15,057 nt of DNA from Actinomycetes bacterium (lineage in GTDB: Bacteria > Actinomycetota > Actinomycetes > Actinomycetales > Cellulomonadaceae), in contig JAEZAR010000262.1 of NCBI GenBank assembly GCA_023430425.1, positions 1 to 15,057 on the forward strand, in the 5' to 3' direction. Shown here one piece after another: positions 1 to 5,829 of this stretch (position 1 is the first letter of the stretch; each line of letters begins with the position of its first letter). The notes beneath the pieces were generated by a model that searched no databases, had not been told where the DNA came from, and worked only from the letters and a program-made list of their open reading frames with translations. The position numbers were made by a program, and so were the translations under genes.

Positions 1-394
1 CTCGGACGGCGAGCGCACCGCGGCGCCCGGGCGCTGGACGACGGCGACGCTCGCCGAGGCCACCGGGGCGCCCGAGGGGACGGTGACCGCTCTCGTCGAG
101 GCCGGGGTGCTCCAGCGGGACGCGGGCGGCCACCTCGAGCCGTGGGCCCGTGAGGTGGTCGAGGTCGCCCTCGCCCTCGCCGAGCACGGGGTCGAGCCGC
201 GCCACCTGCGGGCGTTCCGGTCGGCTGCCGACCGGCAGGTGGACATCGTCGACCAGATCGTGGCGCCCCTGCGCGGTCAGCGCGCCGTCTCCGCCCAGGT
301 CCACGCCGCGACCGTCGCCGGGGAGCTCGGGGAGCTGTGCGGACGACTCCACACGGTGCTGGTGCGGGCGGGCATCGCCGACCGGTCGCGCTGA
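1..394 (+). CDS. ftsR: FtsR-type MerR-family regulator, C-terminal part (5' end outside window)
   Basis: The first complete codon is at base 2 and the frame runs open to TGA at 392-394, giving about 130 residues. The visible part starts after the DNA-binding helices: a second small helical unit (TTATLAEATGAPEGTVTALV) is followed by the effector/dimer region with AALAEHGVEPRHLR-like helices and a C-terminal helix rich in leucine and arginine. It shows no enzyme motif. Identification rests on this pattern and on the neighbours: the downstream DUF151 gene and second MerR gene reproduce the M. tuberculosis Rv1828-Rv1829-Rv1830 order, where Rv1828 corresponds to corynebacterial FtsR, a regulator of ftsZ expression. 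The DNA-binding N-terminus is not in the window, so the family call cannot be confirmed directly. The gene could be another MerR-type regulator, but the context makes FtsR the best reading. Confidence 0.75.
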   Translation, partial: SDGERTAAPGRWTTATLAEATGAPEGTVTALVEAGVLQRDAGGHLEPWAREVVEVALALAEHGVEPRHLRAFRSAADRQVDIVDQIVAPLRGQRAVSAQVHAATVAGELGELCGRLHTVLVRAGIADRSR

Positions 395-475
395 CCGTCC
401 GTCCCGGGGCGGGCACCCGGACCGGGACCCGGTGGATCGTGCGCCGCAGGTGGTGCCCCGGCCGCTGCGGCGACG

Positions 476-487
476 TAGCGTGGACGC
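476..487 (+). promoter_or_regulatory. -10 element of a probable leaderless promoter for the DUF151 gene
   Basis: TAGCGT at 476-481 lies exactly six bases before the ATG at 488, so transcription would begin at or next to the A of the start codon. No Shine-Dalgarno sequence is visible and no good -35 was found 16-18 bp upstream. The same TAGCGT hexamer recurs before other genes in this window. Confidence 0.5.
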
Positions 488-1000
488 ATGCGGGACGACC
501 TCGTTCAGATGCAGGTGCTCGGCGTCCGCCGACAGGTCCCGCTGGACCAGGTGGTCGTCCTCCTGCTCGACGTCGAGGGTGGCCGCGTCCTGCCGATCGT
601 CGTCGGGCTCACCGAGGGCCAGGCGATCGCGGCGGGCCAGGCCGGCGTCGTGCCGCCGCGGCCGATGACCCACGACCTGCTCGCGGCGGTGCTCGGCTCG
701 CTCGGCGCGGTCGTCCAGCGCGTGGAGATCGTCGCCCTCGTCGACGGGGTGTTCCACGCCGCGCTGGTGCTCGGGGACGGCCGACGGATCGACTCCCGAG
801 CCTCCGACGCCATCGCGCTGGCCGTGCGCACCGGCAGTCCCGTCCTGTGCGACCCGGAGGTGCTCGAGGAGTCCGGGCTCGAGGTCCAGGAGGCCGCGAG
901 CGAGGAGGAGGAGGTCGAGGAGTTCCGGGCGTTCCTCGACACGGTGAGCGCGGACGACTTCGTGGAGTCCGACGACAACGACTCCGGCAGCTCCTCGTGA
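488..1000 (+). CDS. Bifunctional nuclease family protein (DUF151/BFN domain)
   Basis: This 170-residue protein has the hallmarks of the BFN (DUF151, PF02577) family: an N-terminal beta-rich half with LPIVVGLTEGQAIA (about 37-50), the RPMTHDLL motif (about 58-65), and the signature IDSRASDAIALAVRTGSPV (about 101-119). The last 45 residues are a strongly acidic, low-complexity tail ending DNDSGSSS. Founding members were reported to have DNase and RNase activity; in actinobacteria the role is not settled (M. tuberculosis Rv1829 is the positional counterpart). ATG 488 is chosen because the domain begins immediately and a -10 hexamer sits six bases upstream. It lies between two MerR regulators on the same strand, 93 bp after ftsR, an arrangement conserved in many actinobacteria. 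The family call is firm; nuclease activity here is inference. Confidence 0.9.
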   Translation: MRDDLVQMQVLGVRRQVPLDQVVVLLLDVEGGRVLPIVVGLTEGQAIAAGQAGVVPPRPMTHDLLAAVLGSLGAVVQRVEIVALVDGVFHAALVLGDGRRIDSRASDAIALAVRTGSPVLCDPEVLEESGLEVQEAASEEEEVEEFRAFLDTVSADDFVESDDNDSGSSS

Positions 1001-1053
1001 GGCGCGGCACCGGGGGGGCACGAACGGCGCTGGTCAGGAGCGAGGTCTCACCT

Positions 1054-1068
1054 TCGACCTCAGGTCGA
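1054..1068 (+). promoter_or_regulatory. 15-bp perfect palindrome, candidate MerR operator
   Basis: TCGACCT-C-AGGTCGA is a perfect 7+1+7 inverted repeat in the 198-bp gap before the second MerR gene. Its centre (1061) is about 87 bp upstream of the predicted transcription start, so it is not between the -35 and -10 as in classical MerR activation. CTC/GAG-rich dyads are typical MerR-family operators, so an autoregulatory or FtsR site is plausible. No binding data can be seen here. Confidence 0.4.
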
Positions 1069-1112
1069 GACTTGGACCGCGAAACCCGACGGCCGCGCCC
1101 CGCGTGGCGTCG

Positions 1113-1141
1113 TTGACCAGCCCTCGGGGCGGCCCTAGCGT
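1113..1141 (+). promoter_or_regulatory. Sigma-70-type promoter of the second MerR gene
   Basis: A TTGACC -35 box (1113-1118) and a TAGCGT -10 box (1136-1141) are separated by exactly 17 bp, the best-formed housekeeping promoter in the window. The predicted start is near 1148, giving a leader of about 50 nt ahead of GTG 1199. Confidence 0.65.
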
Positions 1142-1157
1142 GACGTGTGGGAACAAC

Positions 1158-1188
1158 GACCGGGCCGGTGCGGCCCGGTCCCAGGAGG
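1158..1188 (+). promoter_or_regulatory. Leader hairpin abutting the Shine-Dalgarno of the second MerR gene
   Basis: GACCGGGCC (1158-1166) and GGCCCGGTC (1172-1180) form a perfect 9-bp stem with a 5-nt loop, lying wholly inside the predicted 5' leader. Two bases later comes AGGAGG (1183-1188), ten bases before GTG 1199. The hairpin leaves the Shine-Dalgarno free but is close enough to affect ribosome loading or to be bound as a dyad at the DNA level. Confidence 0.45.
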
Positions 1189-1198
1189 GGAGCGGCGC

Positions 1199-1774
1199 GT
1201 GAGCACCGGAGAGTCGATGCCGGAGACGCCCGGCATCCCGCAGCGCGCCCAGGGCCTCCTCTTCGGCGACGACCTGCCCGACCTCGACACCACCACCGGC
1301 TACCGCGGTCCGACGGCCTGCCGCGCCGCCGGGATCACCTACCGTCAGCTCGACTACTGGGCGCGGACGGGGCTCGTCGAGCCGTCCATCCGGCCGGCCA
1401 GCGGCTCGGGCACCCAGCGGCTGTACAGCTTCCGCGACATCCTCGTCCTGAAGGTGGTCAAGCGGCTCCTGGACACCGGCGTCTCGCTGCAGCAGATCCG
1501 CAGCGCGGTCGGCCACCTGCGGGAGCGCGGCGTCGAGGACCTCGCGCAGATCACGCTCATGAGCGACGGCGCGTCGGTGTACGAGTGCACCTCGGCGGAC
1601 GAGGTCATCGACCTGGTCCAGGGCGGTCAGGGCGTGTTCGGCATCGCCGTCGGGCGCGTGTGGCGCGAGGTGGAGGGCAGCCTCGCCGCCCTGCCGACCG
1701 AGCGCGCGGACGAGTCCCTGGTGGACGGCGACGACGAGCTGTCGCTGCGCCGTCGGGCCCGCAACGCCGGCTGA
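1199..1774 (+). CDS. MerR-family transcriptional regulator, Rv1830 (McdR/ResR)-like
   Basis: The 191-residue product carries a MerR winged-helix domain: YRGPTACRAAGITYRQLDYW (helix-turn-helix), then ARTGLVEPSIRPASGSGTQR with the wing, then LYSFRDILVLKVVKRLLDTG. The segments after this (GVEDLAQITLMSDG, VYECTSADEVIDLVQGGQGV, FGIAV) match my recollection of M. tuberculosis Rv1830, described as the cell-division regulator McdR and as ResR, so this is the likely orthologue. Its place after a DUF151 gene supports that. It contains no effector-binding cysteine pair of the metal or redox MerR type. GTG 1199 is preferred because AGGAGG lies ten bases upstream. GTG 1145 is upstream of the predicted transcript start, and ATG 1217 lacks a ribosome site. 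The C-terminal 35 residues are charged and poorly conserved-looking. Confidence 0.9.
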   Translation: MSTGESMPETPGIPQRAQGLLFGDDLPDLDTTTGYRGPTACRAAGITYRQLDYWARTGLVEPSIRPASGSGTQRLYSFRDILVLKVVKRLLDTGVSLQQIRSAVGHLRERGVEDLAQITLMSDGASVYECTSADEVIDLVQGGQGVFGIAVGRVWREVEGSLAALPTERADESLVDGDDELSLRRRARNAG

Positions 1775-1795
1775 GCGCGCCGCCCGCACCCCGCC

Positions 1796-1828
1796 GTCTT
1801 GACGATGTCATGACGCGGTCTTGACGTC
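1796..1828 (+). repeat. Three tandem 11-bp direct repeats upstream of pyc
   Basis: GTCTTGACGAT (1796-1806), GTCATGACGCG (1807-1817) and GTCTTGACGTC (1818-1828) are contiguous and share GTCWTGACG. The 11-bp period places each copy on the same DNA face. The array starts 22 bp after the MerR stop codon and is centred about 68 bp upstream of the predicted pyc transcription start. A further TGACG occurs at 1852-1856. Eleven-bp tandem repeats are the usual binding layout of OmpR/PhoP-type response regulators; the actual binder is unknown. Confidence 0.6.
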
Positions 1829-1867
1829 CGCTCGGCGGACGACATGCCTCCTGACGGCCGGAGCGGC

Positions 1868-1905
1868 TAGCGTTCTGCCACCCGACCCGCCGACCGCGAG
1901 GTGAG
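1868..1905 (+). promoter_or_regulatory. pyc promoter -10 and ribosome-binding site
   Basis: TAGCGT (1868-1873) is the probable -10; the bases 17 bp upstream (TGCCTC, 1845-1850) do not resemble a -35, which fits an activator-dependent promoter. AGGTGAG at 1899-1905 is a good Shine-Dalgarno for GTG 1910 and overlaps the alternative GTG 1901, for which no ribosome site is visible. This decides the start. Confidence 0.5.
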
Positions 1906-1909
1906 CCGC

Positions 1910-4900
1910 GTGTTCTCCAAGGTGCTCGTCGCCAACCGTGCCGAGATCGCTGTGCGCGGGTTCCGCGCCGCCTACGAGCTGGGCGCCCGCACCGTCGCCG
2001 TGTTCCCGTACGAGGACCGCGGCTCCGAGCACCGCCTCAAGGCCGACGAGGCCTACCCGATCGGCGAGCCCGGCCACCCGGTGCGCGCGTACCTCTCCGT
2101 GGACGAGATCGTGCGCGTCGCCCAGGAGTCGGGCGCGGACGCCGTGTACCCGGGCTACGGCTTCCTGTCGGAGAACCCGGACCTCGCGCGGGCCTGCGCC
2201 GAGGCCGGGATCGCCTTCATCGGGCCGCCGGCCGAGGTCCTCGAGCTCGCGGGCAACAAGGTGCGCGCCCTGGCGGCAGCCCGTGCCGCGGGCATCCCGG
2301 TCCTGCCCTCCTCGGCGCCCTCCGCCGACGTCGACGAGCTCGTCGCCGCCGCGCAGGAGGTCGGCTTCCCGCTGTTCGTCAAGGCCGTCGCCGGCGGGGG
2401 CGGCCGGGGGATGCGGCGCGTGGACGACGCGGAGCGCCTCCCGCAGGCGTTGGCGGCCGCCATGCGCGAGGCGGACAGTGCGTTCGGCGACCCGACGGTC
2501 TTCCTCGAGCGCGCCGTCCTGCGTCCCCGCCACATCGAGGTGCAGGTGCTCGCTGACGCGACGGGGCAGGTCGTGCACCTGTACGAGCGGGACTGCTCCG
2601 TGCAGCGCCGCCACCAGAAGGTCATCGAGATCGCGCCCGCCCCGGACCTCGACCCGGCCGTCCGGGACGCCCTGTGCCGCGACGCGGTGACGTTCGCCCG
2701 CAGCATCGGCTACGTCAACGCGGGCACCGTGGAGTTCCTGGTCGACACCGAGGGGGAGCGCGCCGGAGAGCACGTGTTCATCGAGATGAACCCGCGCATC
2801 CAGGTGGAGCACACGGTGACCGAGGAGGTCACCGACATCGACCTCGTCCAGTCCCAGATGCGGATCGCCTCGGGCGAGACCCTCGCCGACATGGGCATCG
2901 CGCAGGAGTCGATCCGGGTCAACGGAGCGGCCCTGCAGTGCCGCATCACGACCGAGGACCCCGCGAACGGGTTCCGGCCCGACACCGGCAAGATCATCGC
3001 CTACCGGTCGCCCGGCGGTGCCGGCGTGCGGCTCGACGGGGCGACGGCCAGCGCCGGCGCGGAGGTGACGGGCCACTTCGACTCGATGCTGGTCAAGCTC
3101 ACCTGCCGGGGACGGGACTTCCCGACGGCGGTGCGGCGGGCCCGGCGCGCCCTCGCCGAGTTCCGGATCCGGGGGATCCGGACGAACATCCCCTTCCTGC
3201 AGGCGGTCCTCGCCGACCCGGAGTTCGTCGCCGGCCACGTGTCGACGTCGTTCATCGAGGAGCGGCCCGAGCTGCTCGCCGCACGGGTGAGCGCCGACCG
3301 GGGCACCCGGCTCCTGGCCTATCTCGGGGACGTCACCGTGAACCGGCCCTACGGGACCACGACCGACCTGCCGGTGCCCGCCGCGAAGCTGCCGCCCGTG
3401 GACCTGGGTGCGCCTCCGCCGTCCGGGAGCCGCCAGCGGCTGCTCGAGCTGGGCCCCGAGGGCTTCGCCCGGGCCCTGCGGGAGCAGACGGCCGTCGCCG
3501 TCACCGAGACGACGTTCCGCGACGCCCACCAGTCGCTGCTCGCCACGCGCGTCCGCACCTACGACCTGGTCAAGGTCGCGCCCCACGTCGCGCGGCTGAC
3601 CCCGGGCCTGTTCAGCATGGAGACCTGGGGCGGGGCGACGTACGACGTCGCGCTGCGCTTCCTCGGTGAGGACCCGTGGGAGCGGCTCGCCTCGGTGCGC
3701 GAGGCGCTGCCGAACGTGGCCCTGCAGATGCTCCTGCGCGGCCGCAACACCGTCGGCTACACGCCGTACCCCGAGGAGGTGACGCGCGCGTTCGTGCGCG
3801 AGGCCTCGGCCACGGGCATCGACGTCTTCCGGATCTTCGACTCGCTCAACGACGTGGGCCAGATGCGCCCAGCGATCGACGCCGTGCGCGAGGTGGGCGT
3901 GTCGGTGGCCGAGGTCGCCCTGTGCTACACGGGCAACCTGTCCGACCCGGCGGAGGACCTCTACACGCTGGACTACTACCTGCGTCTCGCGGAGCAGATC
4001 GTCGACGCCGGCGCGCACGTGCTGGCGATCAAGGACATGGCGGGGCTGCTCCGGCCCGCCGCGGCCCGCGCGCTGGTGGCCGCCCTGCGCGAGCGGTTCG
4101 ACCTGCCCGTGCACCTGCACACCCACGACACGCCCGGCGGACAGCTCGCCACGCTCCTGGCCGCGGTCGACGCCGGCGTGGACGCCGTCGACGCCGCGAG
4201 CGCGTCGATGGCGGGGACGACGAGCCAGCCACCGCTGTCCGCCCTCGTCGCCGCCCTCGAGCACACCGAGCGGGACACCGGCCTGAGCCTGCGGGCCGTG
4301 TGCGACCTCGAGCCGTACTGGGAGGCCGTGCGCCGCGTGTACCGCCCGTTCGAGTCCGGCCTGCCCGGGCCGACCGGGCGGGTGTACGACCACGAGATCC
4401 CCGGCGGGCAGCTGTCGAACCTGCGCCAGCAGGCGATCGCGCTGGGTCTCGGGCACCGCTTCGAGGAGATCGAGGCGATGTACGCGGCGGCCGACCGGAT
4501 CCTCGGCCGGCTCGTGAAGGTGACGCCGTCGAGCAAGGTCGTCGGCGACCTCGCCCTGCACCTCGTGGCGCGCGGCGCCGACCCCGGGCACTTCGCCGAG
4601 CACCCGCAGTCCTACGACGTCCCCGACTCCGTCGTCGGGTTCCTCGAGGGCGAGCTCGGCGACCCGCCCGGCGGCTGGCCGGAGCCGTTCCGTACCCGCG
4701 CGCTCCAGGGTCGCTCGCCGCGGCGCCGCCAGGTCCCCCTCAACGACGAGGACCGGGCTGACCTCGAGGGCGACTCCCAGACCCGCCGCGACCGGCTCAA
4801 CCACCTGCTCTTCCCCGGGCCGACGAAGGACTTCCGCCAGTTCCGCGCCTCGTACGGGGACCTGTCGGTCCTCGACACGGAGCGCTACCTGTACGGGATG

Positions 4901-5308
4901 ACGCCGTCCTCCGAGGCGGAGGTGCAGCTCGACCGGGGCGTGCACCTGCTCGTCGCGATGGAGGCCGTCGGCGAGCCCGACGAGCGCGGCATGCGCACGG
5001 TGATGTTCCGGCTCAACGGCCAGCTCCGCCCGATCCAGGTGCGCGACCGGTCGGTGGAGGTGGACCAGGCGACCGCCGAGAAGGCGGACCCCGGCACCCC
5101 CGGGCACATCGCCGCGCCGTTCGCCGGAGCCGTCACCCCGGCCGTCCAGGAGGGGCAGAAGGTCCAGGCAGGCCAGACGGTGGCGACGATCGAGGCCATG
5201 AAGATGGAGGCCGCGATCACCACCCCCGTCGCCGGGACCGTGCAGCGGGTCGCCATCGCGAACGTCCAGCAGCTCGAGGGCGGCGACCTCGTGATGGTGG
5301 TCGGCTAG
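1910..5308 (+). CDS. pyc: Pyruvate carboxylase
   Basis: This 1,132-residue single-chain enzyme converts pyruvate, bicarbonate and ATP to oxaloacetate, refilling the TCA cycle. The biotin carboxylase domain (about 1-450) shows KVLVANRAEIAVR at the N-terminus, the ATP-grasp glycine loop GGGGRGMR (about 162-169), ERDCSVQRRHQKVIE (from 226) and EMNPRIQVEHTVTEE (from 292). The carboxyltransferase domain (from about 530) has TTFRDAHQSLLATR, METWGGATYDVALRFL, the lysine of KDMAGLL (K708, normally carbamylated) and metal ligands in HLHTHDT (H735, H737). The C-terminal biotin carrier domain has EAMKMEA with biotinyl-lysine K1098. All three domains are complete and the length is normal. The usual VANRGEIA reads VANRAEIA. 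GTG 1910 is chosen for its Shine-Dalgarno; GTG 1901 would add three residues. The product is cytosolic and needs a biotin ligase encoded elsewhere. Confidence 0.97.
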   Translation: MFSKVLVANRAEIAVRGFRAAYELGARTVAVFPYEDRGSEHRLKADEAYPIGEPGHPVRAYLSVDEIVRVAQESGADAVYPGYGFLSENPDLARACAEAGIAFIGPPAEVLELAGNKVRALAAARAAGIPVLPSSAPSADVDELVAAAQEVGFPLFVKAVAGGGGRGMRRVDDAERLPQALAAAMREADSAFGDPTVFLERAVLRPRHIEVQVLADATGQVVHLYERDCSVQRRHQKVIEIAPAPDLDPAVRDALCRDAVTFARSIGYVNAGTVEFLVDTEGERAGEHVFIEMNPRIQVEHTVTEEVTDIDLVQSQMRIASGETLADMGIAQESIRVNGAALQCRITTEDPANGFRPDTGKIIAYRSPGGAGVRLDGATASAGAEVTGHFDSMLVKLTCRGRDFPTAVRRARRALAEFRIRGIRTNIPFLQAVLADPEFVAGHVSTSFIEERPELLAARVSADRGTRLLAYLGDVTVNRPYGTTTDLPVPAAKLPPVDLGAPPPSGSRQRLLELGPEGFARALREQTAVAVTETTFRDAHQSLLATRVRTYDLVKVAPHVARLTPGLFSMETWGGATYDVALRFLGEDPWERLASVREALPNVALQMLLRGRNTVGYTPYPEEVTRAFVREASATGIDVFRIFDSLNDVGQMRPAIDAVREVGVSVAEVALCYTGNLSDPAEDLYTLDYYLRLAEQIVDAGAHVLAIKDMAGLLRPAAARALVAALRERFDLPVHLHTHDTPGGQLATLLAAVDAGVDAVDAASASMAGTTSQPPLSALVAALEHTERDTGLSLRAVCDLEPYWEAVRRVYRPFESGLPGPTGRVYDHEIPGGQLSNLRQQAIALGLGHRFEEIEAMYAAADRILGRLVKVTPSSKVVGDLALHLVARGADPGHFAEHPQSYDVPDSVVGFLEGELGDPPGGWPEPFRTRALQGRSPRRRQVPLNDEDRADLEGDSQTRRDRLNHLLFPGPTKDFRQFRASYGDLSVLDTERYLYGMTPSSEAEVQLDRGVHLLVAMEAVGEPDERGMRTVMFRLNGQLRPIQVRDRSVEVDQATAEKADPGTPGHIAAPFAGAVTPAVQEGQKVQAGQTVATIEAMKMEAAITTPVAGTVQRVAIANVQQLEGGDLVMVVG

Positions 5309-5311
5309 TCG

Positions 5312-5668
5312 CTAGTCCTCGCCGTCCGTCCGGCGCGGGCGGTCCCGCCACACCCAGGAGGCCCCGACGGCGACGGCGACGGCGCCGAGCGCGGCGACCA
5401 CCCAGGTGCCCCAGAACGCCGCGCCCGTGCTGATCGAGCTCCACTGCCACGCGATGACGACGACGCCGACGAGCGCGAGCGAGCCGCCGGTCCACCACCA
5501 GCGGTCGGTGAGCGGTGACCGCTGCCCGGGCTGGGGAGTCGCCGGCTCGGACGACGCCGCCGCCCCGGAGGACGCGGCCTTCGCGGAGTCGCGCGCCGGG
5601 GTGGGGGAGGGGCGTCGCGGGGGTCGGTCGGGGGACGCCGGGGGACGGTCGTCGGAGCGCTCGGCCAT
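5312..5668 (-). CDS. Small two-TM membrane protein of unknown function
   Basis: The 118-residue product is not one I recognise. The first 55 residues are a hydrophilic Pro/Ser/Ala/Arg-rich, probably disordered cytoplasmic segment. Two hydrophobic stretches follow: GGSLALVGVVVIAWQW (about 61-77) and WGTWVVAALGAVAVAVGASW (about 85-106), then a short charged tail RDRPRRTDGED. Positive residues flank both helices. ATG 5668 is chosen over an upstream ATG at 5815 because the longer version is arginine/proline-rich shadow sequence and because CAGGCT (5675-5680) stands six bases before ATG 5668 as a leaderless -10. It converges on pyc with only three bases between stop codons and is divergent from the PEP/pyruvate-binding gene. 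Such small proteins are common in Micrococcales genomes; no function can be assigned. Confidence 0.7.
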   Translation of the reverse strand: MAERSDDRPPASPDRPPRRPSPTPARDSAKAASSGAAASSEPATPQPGQRSPLTDRWWWTGGSLALVGVVVIAWQWSSISTGAAFWGTWVVAALGAVAVAVGASWVWRDRPRRTDGED

Positions 5669-5674
5669 GCGCAC

Positions 5675-5680
5675 AGCCTG
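5675..5680 (-). promoter_or_regulatory. -10 element, probable leaderless promoter of the small membrane protein
   Basis: Read on the - strand, CAGGCT is followed by six bases and then ATG (5668). The hexamer fits NANNNT and the spacing matches the other leaderless candidates; no Shine-Dalgarno is present. Confidence 0.35.
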
Positions 5681-5817
5681 CCACGTCCGTCCCACCCGCC
5701 CCGGGGACCGTCCGCGGTCCCGGCGACACCCGGGCGGGCCCGGACGTCGGGCCGGCACAGGTGGGACCGGCCGAGCCCACGCATCGGCGCGGTGCCCGCG
5801 CGCCCGCGTCGCCACGG

Positions 5818-5823
5818 CATGAT
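5818..5823 (+). promoter_or_regulatory. -10 element, probable leaderless promoter of the PEP/pyruvate-binding gene
   Basis: CATGAT is followed by six bases and ATG 5830, an arrangement identical to that before the GNAT gene at 8455. No -35 or Shine-Dalgarno is recognisable. The 161-bp gap to the divergent small gene shows nothing else that I can support. Confidence 0.45.
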
Positions 5824-5829
5824 GCCCCC

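Noticed and set aside
1145..1198. In-frame GTG 1145 as the start of the second MerR gene
   Set aside because: It lies only three bases after the -10 box, upstream of the predicted transcript start, and the added residues would translate the leader hairpin and Shine-Dalgarno.
1775..1909. A riboswitch or attenuator in the pyc leader
   Set aside because: Only one short stem (CGTCCG/CGGACG, about 1825-1841) is visible and it lies upstream of the predicted transcription start; no conserved aptamer pattern is recognisable.
1808..5107. A 1,099-codon open frame on the - strand antisense to pyc
   Set aside because: It is a mirror frame produced by G/C-rich third positions of pyc. The translation is rich in Arg, Gly, Val and His with no domain, while the + strand carries every pyruvate carboxylase motif.
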